This document shows positions 24,359 through 32,385 of a DNA stretch of 50,579 nt, in pieces. Every line of letters starts with the position of its first letter. Positions within the stretch are counted from its first letter, which is position 1. Where the stretch lies: NCBI GenBank assembly GCA_903878115.1, contig CAIRGO010000326.1, positions 1-50,579 on the forward strand. Reading direction: 5' to 3'. The notes beneath the pieces are model-generated. The model was not told the origin of the DNA, searched no databases, and saw nothing but the letters and a program-made list of their open reading frames with translations. This stretch comes from Akkermansiaceae bacterium (GTDB lineage Bacteria > Verrucomicrobiota > Verrucomicrobiia > Verrucomicrobiales > Akkermansiaceae). A program made the position numbers and the translations under genes.

Positions 24359-25831
24359 ATGACGATGAAACTTATTGAGCATGCGCGTGAGCACCAAATT
24401 ATTTGCACCTCTGCCTCCATCTTAGGTTGGGATCAGGAAACTTATATGCCGAACAAAGCATCGGAATTTCGTGCAGAACAACTTTCTTGGTTAAGTGCCC
24501 GTGCTCATGAATTGAGTACATCGCAAGCATGGCGTGAGGCTATTGAAGCTGCGGAGAAACTCGAACTGCATGATGATCCACGAATGCGCGCCAATGTGAA
24601 TGAAATGCGTCGACGTTTTGATCAAGCTGCAAAGTTGCCTGTTGCGTTAGTATCCGAAATTACGAAAACTTCATCTCTCGCCAAACGGGCTTGGATTGAA
24701 GCGCGCCAAGCAAATGATTTTGCAGCTTTCGCTCCACATTTGCAAAAACTTATCGACCTCAGCAAACAGAAAGCCGAGTATTGGGGTTATGAAAGTGAGT
24801 TGTATGATTCGTTGTTAGATTGCCATGAACGCGGTGCTAGCACAGCGCAAGTATCGTTGCTCTTTGATCAATTGCGTCAGCCATTGTCTGCATTAGCCAA
24901 AGAAGCGGCTGAAAAAAGCGCTCTTAGCGGACTGCAATTACCTGCAGGACCATACCCGATCGATAAACAGCAGCAGCTCAATGAGGCCGTTGCGCGCGAC
25001 ATTGGATATGACTTTGGGGCGGGCCGTATCGATACAACTGCGCATCCATTTTGTACTACGCTAGGGCCGCATGATATCCGTATGACGACGCGTTACGATC
25101 AAGATGACTTCACTTCTTCACTATTCGGCGTATTGCATGAAGCCGGCCATGGAATGTATGAGCAAGGGTTGCCTGATGCCAACCCGGGCATGGCGGACGC
25201 TGATGCTGTTTCATTAGGCATTCATGAATCCCAATCGCGCTTGTGGGAAAATCATGTGGGTCGCTCACGTGGGTTTTGGGAAAAATGGTATCCACTGGCG
25301 AGTTCGTTGTTTCCTCAACTGAAGCAACTTTCGTTAGATGAATTTTTAGTGGCGCTCAACCAAGCGAAATTCTCCTTTATTCGCGTTGGCGCGGACGAAG
25401 CCACTTACGATTTGCATATTCTACTGCGCTTTGATTTGGAACGTCGTATTTTCCGCAATCAACTCATCGTGGCTGATCTTCCCCAGGCGTGGAACGAACT
25501 ATTTCATGAATTGTTTGGCATTAATCCGCCCGACTATCAAAACGGTTGCTTGCAAGACATTCATTGGTCGATGGGGGCATTTGGTTACTTTCCGACCTAC
25601 ACGCTAGGAAATCTCAATGCGGCCCAATTGTTTCATGCCGCGAAAAAAGACGCGACGATCGCATCAGGCATCGCAAGTGCTAACTACGGTGCCTTGCTCA
25701 CTTGGCTGCGTCAAAACATTCATCAGCACGGAGCCATATTTGATCCTGCTGAGTTGATGAAAAAAGCCACTGGGGAAGTGCAGGACCCCAAGTATCATCT
25801 CGCACACCTCAAAGCGCGCTACGTGGACTAA
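24359..25831 (+). CDS. Carboxypeptidase Taq (M32) metallopeptidase
   Basis: A 490-residue cytoplasmic zinc carboxypeptidase of family M32, which trims C-terminal residues with broad specificity. The zinc site HEAGH is at residues 260-264. The typical GIHESQSRLWENHVGRS follows, and DEATYDLHILLRFDLE with the third ligand region. The C-terminus WSMGAFGYFPTYTLGN is also typical. Length is normal. The start is preceded by CTAACAATTATTT and partly overlaps the stop of the aldo/keto reductase; no Shine-Dalgarno sequence is present. Confidence 0.95.
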   Translation: MTMKLIEHAREHQIICTSASILGWDQETYMPNKASEFRAEQLSWLSARAHELSTSQAWREAIEAAEKLELHDDPRMRANVNEMRRRFDQAAKLPVALVSEITKTSSLAKRAWIEARQANDFAAFAPHLQKLIDLSKQKAEYWGYESELYDSLLDCHERGASTAQVSLLFDQLRQPLSALAKEAAEKSALSGLQLPAGPYPIDKQQQLNEAVARDIGYDFGAGRIDTTAHPFCTTLGPHDIRMTTRYDQDDFTSSLFGVLHEAGHGMYEQGLPDANPGMADADAVSLGIHESQSRLWENHVGRSRGFWEKWYPLASSLFPQLKQLSLDEFLVALNQAKFSFIRVGADEATYDLHILLRFDLERRIFRNQLIVADLPQAWNELFHELFGINPPDYQNGCLQDIHWSMGAFGYFPTYTLGNLNAAQLFHAAKKDATIASGIASANYGALLTWLRQNIHQHGAIFDPAELMKKATGEVQDPKYHLAHLKARYVD

Positions 25832-25850
25832 CAGAAAAACTGCTGATCGC

Positions 25851-26663
25851 TTACTGAATTTCTAAACCACTTGTCGGCCAGATCCAGCGGATCACTTTGC
25901 CATCTTTAATCAGTGCTTTTGCTTGGATATTTTTCACTCCAAAGATGGTTTCGGCTTTATAGGCAGCAAGGCCTGTTTGGTAGGTTTCGCCATCGACGAC
26001 TTCATTTTCGGTGGCTTTCCATCCAAGCACTTGATCGAAGGTAAATTCCTTCACTTGCGCTGTCCGAATGCTCTCCTGCATGATTTTTACCACGTCTTCG
26101 GGAGACAATGAGGCTGTTGCGGGGGTGGCAGGCGCTGGATCGGGAACGGGCGCAGGATCAGGTGTGGGGACTGGTGTGACTACTTCTGGTTCTGGTGCGG
26201 GCACGGGGTCCACTTTTGCGACGACAGGCGGAGTGGGTTCTACAGGAACAGGAGTAGGTGCTGGAGGTGGATTCGCGAGCAATTGGGCAACAAGATCAGT
26301 TTTATCTACCGCGATTTTTCCTTCGGCTGCTCCAAGGACGGAAAAGCATAAGTAGGATCCTTCGATGCGCAGTGGTTTTACTTTGGTTCCTGCTTTTAAT
26401 GGCAATGATTCAGTTTCCCCAGGCGCTAAAGCCGCGGCTTCCGATTTCAAGGTTACCTTGTCTGGTAGTTGATTCGGTTGGATCTTGGAATAGTCGTAGT
26501 TTTGAGCCACGGGTATAGGCGTTAGTTCGCTTGGTGTGGGGGTAGCGGCTACTGTAGCTCTGACAGGTTCTTGTCCAGTGAGTCCATAGCGGAGCTCGGG
26601 CTCAAGAAAAAATCCCAATAGGCCTGCGCCTAAAATACCGAGAGTTGCCATAAAGAATTTCAT
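25851..26663 (-). CDS. Membrane-anchored proline-rich protein downstream of the ABC genes
   Basis: Start chosen at 26663, giving 270 residues beginning with a membrane segment (MKFFMATLGILGAGLLGFFLEP). Residues about 60-120 look like an SH3-like beta domain (ESLPLKAGTKVKPLRIEGSYLCFS). A Pro-, Val- and Ala-rich linker of about 60 residues follows, then a compact C-terminal domain with QESIRTAQVKEFTFDQVLGWK and GEETYQTGLAAYKAETIFGV-like sequence. Function unknown. It is the last gene of the minus-strand run containing an ABC permease and ATPase. Confidence 0.65.
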   Translation of the reverse strand: MKFFMATLGILGAGLLGFFLEPELRYGLTGQEPVRATVAATPTPSELTPIPVAQNYDYSKIQPNQLPDKVTLKSEAAALAPGETESLPLKAGTKVKPLRIEGSYLCFSVLGAAEGKIAVDKTDLVAQLLANPPPAPTPVPVEPTPPVVAKVDPVPAPEPEVVTPVPTPDPAPVPDPAPATPATASLSPEDVVKIMQESIRTAQVKEFTFDQVLGWKATENEVVDGETYQTGLAAYKAETIFGVKNIQAKALIKDGKVIRWIWPTSGLEIQ

Positions 26664-26720
26664 ATGCTTGGAGTTATGTGTAGTGACTATACGTATGCTT
26701 GACCAGAAAAAATACAAAAA

Positions 26721-27737
26721 TTAGTAATCTCGTCGCGCAAAAATTCCAAATGTCACGCCCATGACGATTAACTCAAAAAGTAACGAAGTTCCTATAATGG
26801 TAAACCATGAGTGGCGATTCTCATATTTTTCCATAGCGCTCTTCAACTGTGGATCAACATCACCGCCCGAGAGCACCATGCCGAGATCCACTCCTGTAAG
26901 CATGGAATCTCGCTCCTCGAACTTGATCAATCGCTTGAGTGAATGTGTGCATTCGCGTGTTTTTGGCAATACTTGCGTCACTGAATGAATCGCTTGATAA
27001 GCTTTTTTTAGCCCGCTTTCTGCATCGGGTTCTGCCTCTTTGAGTTGTCCCGTTTGAAAGTCCATGCCCACGCCTACATCAGGCATTAGGTAGGCCATTT
27101 TATAAAAAGTATCTTCTGTCCACTGCGCGATCAGAATGGCTCCCCAGAATAGAATGGCTCCCAGCAAAGCAAAAACAGTCGATCGCGTTACCAATCCGAT
27201 GAATACACTAACGCAGTAAATGAGGCTAAACGAAAACGTGATGATCGGCACTGCCCAAAAAATCGTTACATTCCACTCGTTCAATCGAAAACCTAAGGCG
27301 AAGAAAACAATCAAACAAAAAAGCCCTGTCTGCACGGCCACAAACAAGAGGCCGCCAGTATATTTGAGTAAGAATAGTCTAACCCGGCTTATAGGTTTGG
27401 AAAGTGCTAGCTCAATTGATCCTACTTGTAGGAAGTTAGGAAAAATGGAGCACGTGGAAATCAATGCCAACACTAATGAAAACCAGCCAAGCCAGTAGCG
27501 GGCAATGACATCGGTAAACAGTAGTAAATAAAATGCTTCAGCTTCGGCAGAGTGTTTATTCAGCATGGGCGCATTGATGTCCCACGCCCCAAAAAGCACA
27601 GAAATGCCGTTATCGGTAAAGCCAATCGAAGCATAGATCAGAGCTACCAATGCAGAAATCCAAATGGAAATCCAAAAAAGCATACTCGCACGAAGCATGC
27701 GCAGGGAGTCCAATAATACTGTTGCAGCTTGTCTCAT
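26721..27737 (-). CDS. ABC transporter permease (ABC-2 type)
   Basis: A 338-residue inner-membrane protein with about six membrane segments, a large extracellular loop between about residues 215 and 310, and the pattern of ABC-2 permeases that form exporters. Recognisable stretches are SKPISRVRLFLLKYTGGLLFVAVQTGLF and the repeated hydrophobic helices. It starts inside the end of the ATPase gene (four-base overlap), so the two are translationally coupled. The substrate is unknown; relatives include Gld-type and antibiotic or lipid exporters. Confidence 0.85.
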   Translation of the reverse strand: MRQAATVLLDSLRMLRASMLFWISIWISALVALIYASIGFTDNGISVLFGAWDINAPMLNKHSAEAEAFYLLLFTDVIARYWLGWFSLVLALISTCSIFPNFLQVGSIELALSKPISRVRLFLLKYTGGLLFVAVQTGLFCLIVFFALGFRLNEWNVTIFWAVPIITFSFSLIYCVSVFIGLVTRSTVFALLGAILFWGAILIAQWTEDTFYKMAYLMPDVGVGMDFQTGQLKEAEPDAESGLKKAYQAIHSVTQVLPKTRECTHSLKRLIKFEERDSMLTGVDLGMVLSGGDVDPQLKSAMEKYENRHSWFTIIGTSLLFELIVMGVTFGIFARRDY

Positions 27738-28693
27738 GATGGTCCTCCTTTTTTAGCGGGCAGTGCTGGCGGCGCTGCTTCCTGACGTGCTCGTTGCACT
27801 TCCGATAAAAATAAATCTTCTAACGAGAATCGCTCTTCTTTCATTTCTCTTATGATAACTTGCGCCGCACGTAGTCGATCAATCAAGGGTTGCATGGCCA
27901 GAGGATTTTCTGCGGTGTAGGTGATCGAATCGCCTGCTACTTGCATCTTGCGCTCCACGCACCAGTCTTTTACTTGATCAGGGACGCTGCCTTGGATTTT
28001 TAATTCATAAGTAGCACCGCGGCGCGTAAGTTCCTCCACTGTGCCTTGGCGGATAATTTTTCCTCCCGTTAAAATTGCTACTCGATCAGCCACTTGCTCT
28101 ACTTCTGCTAGCAAATGCGAGTTCACAAATACAGTGCGTCCCTCATCACGCATGCCTGCGATCATTCGTTTGAAATCAATACGACCTTCTGGGTCAACGC
28201 CATCGGTTGGTTCGTCGAGAAACACCACCACTGGGTCATTAACGAGAGCTTGAGCAAGGCCGATCCTTTGCTTCATCCCTTTGGAATAACTACCAATGCG
28301 GTCGTGGGCACGACTACTCATTCCTACTTTTTCTAACAACTCTTCTGTGCGCACACGAGATGAGCTACGCGCTACGTTCGACAACCCAGCGGCATATTCG
28401 ACCACTTGACGTCCCGTCAGATACTCGGGAAAACGCGCATGCTCAGGAAGATAACCGACACGTGCCAGAGGAGCTTTCTTGCCGATTGCTTCGCCTAACA
28501 TCGTGCCGCGACATTCTGTGGGCCGTAAAATTCCTAGCAGTGATTTGACCATCGTGCTTTTGCCAGCGCCGTTTGGACCGATCAAGCCAAACACACAGCC
28601 ATAGGGGACTTGTAAGGTAATTCCCGCCAAAGCTTCTACACCGCCTCGATACTTTTTACGCAGGTATTCAATATCTACAGCAAATTCACTCAT
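27734..28693 (-). CDS. ABC transporter ATP-binding protein
   Basis: A 319-residue ABC ATPase. It has Walker A GPNGAGKST (about 40-48), the signature SKGMKQRIGLAQAL, and Walker B VVFLDEPTDGVDP. A C-terminal extension of about 90 residues follows the core, with a regulatory fold typical of ABC-2 type exporters. The gene is followed by its permease with a four-base overlap. Upstream on the same strand lies a P-loop protein with 23 bases between, which suggests one transcript through the locus. It has no transport substrate indicated in the window. Confidence 0.92.
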   Translation of the reverse strand: MSEFAVDIEYLRKKYRGGVEALAGITLQVPYGCVFGLIGPNGAGKSTMVKSLLGILRPTECRGTMLGEAIGKKAPLARVGYLPEHARFPEYLTGRQVVEYAAGLSNVARSSSRVRTEELLEKVGMSSRAHDRIGSYSKGMKQRIGLAQALVNDPVVVFLDEPTDGVDPEGRIDFKRMIAGMRDEGRTVFVNSHLLAEVEQVADRVAILTGGKIIRQGTVEELTRRGATYELKIQGSVPDQVKDWCVERKMQVAGDSITYTAENPLAMQPLIDRLRAAQVIIREMKEERFSLEDLFLSEVQRARQEAAPPALPAKKGGPS

Positions 28694-28716
28694 AAATGGA
28701 TGTCTTTTTCTGGCAA

Positions 28717-30687
28717 TTAAGAACGACCATAACGTTCGCGGAATTGGCGTAGTAGGTCGTCAACGCGGTCGGTAGGTGCTTGATTTTGTTTATCAGAGGT
28801 CGCCGGATGATCCCTAAGCAATGTAGTAGCACCATCACCATAGGGGCTAGGCACTGGAATATCTTGCTTAGCAGGCGTTGTGATCGTTGCTTGAATTTCC
28901 GCAGGGGATGGAGTAACAGATGGAACGCCATAATTACTATAACTATCGTAGCTAACTGCTGTTGGCAACTGAAATCCTTCAAACTGCTCCGTGCTGACTG
29001 GTGCATCAGGCGGATTTTTTTCCACTGCTTGCAAAGTCGGGGTAAACGGCTGAGTGCAAAAGGCATTCGACGGGGAATACTCCTGTAATTCTGGATTTGC
29101 AAATGATACAAAAGGTGACTCGGGCTCAATAAATGGCGTGTTCGCAAATTCAGTAACTGCAGGCTCATTCGAATCAGTAGTTACATTAGAAACATTCTCA
29201 TACTCTGCCCACCATGGTGTCACAGGGGCAGGTGGAGATTGTTGGTGAGTTGCGATTTCCTCAAAAGGAGACGTCGTCGGCGCTGCTTGAGGGAAAATTT
29301 CCTCAGTGTGAGGGAAAGCCGGTTCGTGCATTGCAGGTGGGATAAAGATCGGCTTTTTAGGAATGATAATCGAATCTCCTGGATCTACCGCTACTACCGA
29401 GCGATCACTGGGCTGCCAAGAAATCGCTACGGTATTGAGTGATGCTGGGGTATCTAATGGTGCGGGGATTGAATCAGGAATCCCAACGATGGGCTCGCTG
29501 ACTACCTCTGATTCAAATGATGAGAAAGAATCTTCCACGATGACTTGTGGTTCCTCTTTGAAAACTTCGGGAAAAACTTCTCTGGTAGTGATTGGTTTGG
29601 CTTGCCACACTCCCGCGGCGGCACGGAGGATACCACGAGAATACATCTCGGTTTTTGCGGACAATAACTCACCGGAAATTTCTTCGCTAGTGGTCGAGTC
29701 TCGACTGTCTAACAATTCTTTCACTTGTTCTGCCGTCAATGGTGATAAACGTACCACAGATTCGCTCAATCGATCTTGAAGGCCTCCACTAAGACGCGGG
29801 ACGAAGGCATTTTCCCAAACGTCATCATTGACAGAAATGATGAAATCCACACGCTCGGCACCGTGGCGCAGTGCCGTGACAAATGCCGCCAAGCGCAATG
29901 CGGCCTCTTCATTTGCTGACATTCCCTCCAGTTCATCGGCAACTAAAACAATGCGCGACAGATGCGACAACATTTTGAGCAAGGCGGTGAAGCGATCCAT
30001 CATGTTTGTCGCCGCTGCGTTAGCAACTGCGATCATGAGCAAGCCAGAGCGGCCAGGTTGGTCAACGGGAGTGACCGAATAGCGAAACATCACATCAACC
30101 CAAAAACTAACTTCACGCAGCGGTGCGCCGATGATTTGTGCGATCTCCACAGCCAAGCGTGGTCCTAGTGCTTCAAAATTATCGCGCGCCCAATGTGCTG
30201 TGACGGCAATGGGCAGATGAAAGTCAAACGTCTCAGTGGGACGAAATCGAAGGGCGCTCAGCGCCATATCACGGTCTTGGCAAGGGACTTCTCCTGACCG
30301 CACTAATGGCTCAAGCCCCATGGCTAGGATTTTCCGCGCGGCCATGTCTAACATTGTCAGCCCACCTCCTGCTGGTAGAGCGCGAGTCAGCTTAGCTAAT
30401 ACATCCATCAGGGCAGCAGAAGCATCCACGCGATAGCCATCAGCTGGTTGCAGCAAAATAAACTCGTGACTAGCAGAAAGCTCATTGCTCAGACGCGAGA
30501 GCAAATGTGTTTTCCCATAACCTGCGCGAGGAGCACGCAGCAAGATGCCGCTTCCCGATGCCTCCAATGGAGATTTTAGTAGCATCAGCATTTTCTCAAA
30601 CGCTGGCTTATTGATACTATCTACATGTTTTTCAGGCACTCTTCCAAATATCTGGAAGAGCTGGGAAAATGGAGAATTGTTGCTCAT
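28717..30687 (-). CDS. P-loop AAA-like ATPase with proline-rich tail
   Basis: A 656-residue protein I cannot assign to a named family. Residues about 45-340 are a nucleotide-binding domain: a Walker A-like APRAGYGKT at 52-60, where the first Gly is replaced by Ala, and Walker B IVLVADEL at about 246-253. It then has a sensor-like RLSGGLQDRLSES region. The C-terminal half, about 345-656, is disordered: Pro-, Ser-, Thr- and Glu-rich with no cysteine motif. No membrane segment is visible. It sits between the AsmA-like gene and the ABC ATPase on the same strand. It may act as a regulator or assembly factor for the neighbouring envelope proteins, by position only. Confidence 0.7.
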   Translation of the reverse strand: MSNNSPFSQLFQIFGRVPEKHVDSINKPAFEKMLMLLKSPLEASGSGILLRAPRAGYGKTHLLSRLSNELSASHEFILLQPADGYRVDASAALMDVLAKLTRALPAGGGLTMLDMAARKILAMGLEPLVRSGEVPCQDRDMALSALRFRPTETFDFHLPIAVTAHWARDNFEALGPRLAVEIAQIIGAPLREVSFWVDVMFRYSVTPVDQPGRSGLLMIAVANAAATNMMDRFTALLKMLSHLSRIVLVADELEGMSANEEAALRLAAFVTALRHGAERVDFIISVNDDVWENAFVPRLSGGLQDRLSESVVRLSPLTAEQVKELLDSRDSTTSEEISGELLSAKTEMYSRGILRAAAGVWQAKPITTREVFPEVFKEEPQVIVEDSFSSFESEVVSEPIVGIPDSIPAPLDTPASLNTVAISWQPSDRSVVAVDPGDSIIIPKKPIFIPPAMHEPAFPHTEEIFPQAAPTTSPFEEIATHQQSPPAPVTPWWAEYENVSNVTTDSNEPAVTEFANTPFIEPESPFVSFANPELQEYSPSNAFCTQPFTPTLQAVEKNPPDAPVSTEQFEGFQLPTAVSYDSYSNYGVPSVTPSPAEIQATITTPAKQDIPVPSPYGDGATTLLRDHPATSDKQNQAPTDRVDDLLRQFRERYGRS

Positions 30688-30766
30688 AATGTAAAATTAC
30701 TTTGACGCAAAAAAAACTACGCGATTTTACACCAATCGTTCAAGGATAGAACGTCAATTGATAAAA

Positions 30767-32320
30767 CTATTTCCCTTCCAGTTCCCCTTCAATGGAAGGA
30801 GCGGGTTGCGAATTAGGATCACTTTTTTCTATTTTCGCCGATGATGCACTAGCGTCTTTTAGTAAATCGTCAAAATTGTCTTTGATGGAACTGCTAGTGC
30901 CAGACATTTTTACCGTGGACCATTGATAGCCATCGTGTGCCTCCTGAAACATTTTCTTCATGGCGGGAGAGGCTTCTACCGCGTTTATTACTGTAGGGCT
31001 CAATCCGATTTCGAATTCGCCAGAGATCACGCCTGCTGTTTCTTTGATGTGCCCTTTGAGCATGAATTGTCCTTTTTTCTCCATTAACAGATTTTGCAGT
31101 CTTGTTTCACCAGCAGTGCGCTGTATTTCCCCTTCTACTCGGTCTTCAAAAATAAAACCTTTGGCGTAATCTTGGTCTTGTAATTCACGACTTAATTCAT
31201 TCAAAAATGGCAGATTTTTTAAGACTAGCGGATCGCGATCACAGCCTACGAAGCCAACGATTAGACGGCTGCTGCTATAGTCACCTGGCACAAATGAGAG
31301 GACTCGATTGATGGCCTCTTTTTTTGTTTCTGCCGTTCCTGAAACAATCCCCGCTAAGCCATCACCCAGCAGCAAATCGAGCGGAAATGTATTCAATGTC
31401 ACCTCTAACGACGAAGATTCTTTGCTGTAAAGATCGATGCTATTTTTTAGCTCGAGAGTTCCCTCTGTGCCATCGATGGTATTTAAGCGCAGATTTTCTA
31501 TGTTCAACTGACCCAATTCAAAATGCATTGTAGCGCGATCAAGTTGCATGGCTTGTAGCCCTAAAATTTTTACTTTTCCGCCAACCAATCTGCATTGACT
31601 GCCTCTCAGTGTTTTGATCAGTGAAGCGTCCATCGCTTCGATCTGCAACCACGGCTGTTTCTGATCGTTGTAACCAGAGATGTTGAGTTTTTCACAGCGG
31701 TAGGTGCCAAACGAAAAAGGAAAATTCGCTTCATCTGCTGATGCAGAAAAACTTTTGCTCCTGCCGTATTCGCCTGCGCTGATGATTAAAGATCCCGTGT
31801 TGGCAACCACCGAAGTGCCACCCCACTGTTTTTGAAAAAAGCTAGAAAAGTCCAAATGTCCCTCGATGCCTGATAATTGCATCTGCCGCAAATGATTTCC
31901 CTCGGGCCACTTCAAAGAAAGAGCTGCTATTTTCGCGGAGGTTGGAGTAACCGAGAATTGCTCCATGTCAGCCTCTGCAGCTGACCAAGTGGCAATTTTT
32001 TCGCGCGTATCCTCGCGAAAAGATGAGCTATTGTAATAGAATAACATCGAGGCTGCAGCAACCACTACCAAGGTCAGTAATACAAATGCGATGCCAAGTT
32101 TGATGATACGAAAGCGTTGCTTGGCTCTTTCTTGTTCTTTATGTGGTTGATTAGAGCGGCGTTTCTTTTTACGCACTTTAATCGCTTGCGTGCCATCGGC
32201 ACGGGTAACGAGTTCGCCTTCTTCATGCCCACGCTCTTTCAAACGTTCCATCATTTCCTCCAGCGTATAGCTCTCTGGGTCCTGCTCAGATTCGGGAGGT
32301 GGTGTCAAATGTTGTGGCAT
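30767..32320 (-). CDS. Single-pass membrane protein, AsmA-like periplasmic part
   Basis: A 517-residue protein with a cytoplasmic N-terminus of about 73 residues rich in Glu, Lys and Arg, one membrane segment at about 74-95 and a large periplasmic part. The periplasmic part is beta-rich with recurring patterns such as IEGHLDFSSF, GKVKILGLQAMQL and LQNLLMEKKGQFMLKGHIKETAGVISGEFEIGL, which resemble AsmA/TamB-like layers but cannot be assigned with certainty. The C-terminus is acidic and disordered. The start is preceded by CTAACAATTGCT rather than a Shine-Dalgarno sequence. It follows the secretin gene by 65 bases on the same strand. Confidence 0.65.
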   Translation of the reverse strand: MPQHLTPPPESEQDPESYTLEEMMERLKERGHEEGELVTRADGTQAIKVRKKKRRSNQPHKEQERAKQRFRIIKLGIAFVLLTLVVVAAASMLFYYNSSSFREDTREKIATWSAAEADMEQFSVTPTSAKIAALSLKWPEGNHLRQMQLSGIEGHLDFSSFFQKQWGGTSVVANTGSLIISAGEYGRSKSFSASADEANFPFSFGTYRCEKLNISGYNDQKQPWLQIEAMDASLIKTLRGSQCRLVGGKVKILGLQAMQLDRATMHFELGQLNIENLRLNTIDGTEGTLELKNSIDLYSKESSSLEVTLNTFPLDLLLGDGLAGIVSGTAETKKEAINRVLSFVPGDYSSSRLIVGFVGCDRDPLVLKNLPFLNELSRELQDQDYAKGFIFEDRVEGEIQRTAGETRLQNLLMEKKGQFMLKGHIKETAGVISGEFEIGLSPTVINAVEASPAMKKMFQEAHDGYQWSTVKMSGTSSSIKDNFDDLLKDASASSAKIEKSDPNSQPAPSIEGELEGK

Positions 32321-32385
32321 AGCAATTGTTAGATTAGCGTCTTCGCTAATGATGATTCAAATCGTTGAGGGGATGCGCGGTGAAA

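Noticed and set aside
26100-26290. GC-rich repeat-like stretch, considered as a repeat array
   Set aside because: It encodes a Pro-, Val- and Ala-rich linker; the repetition follows from the amino acids.
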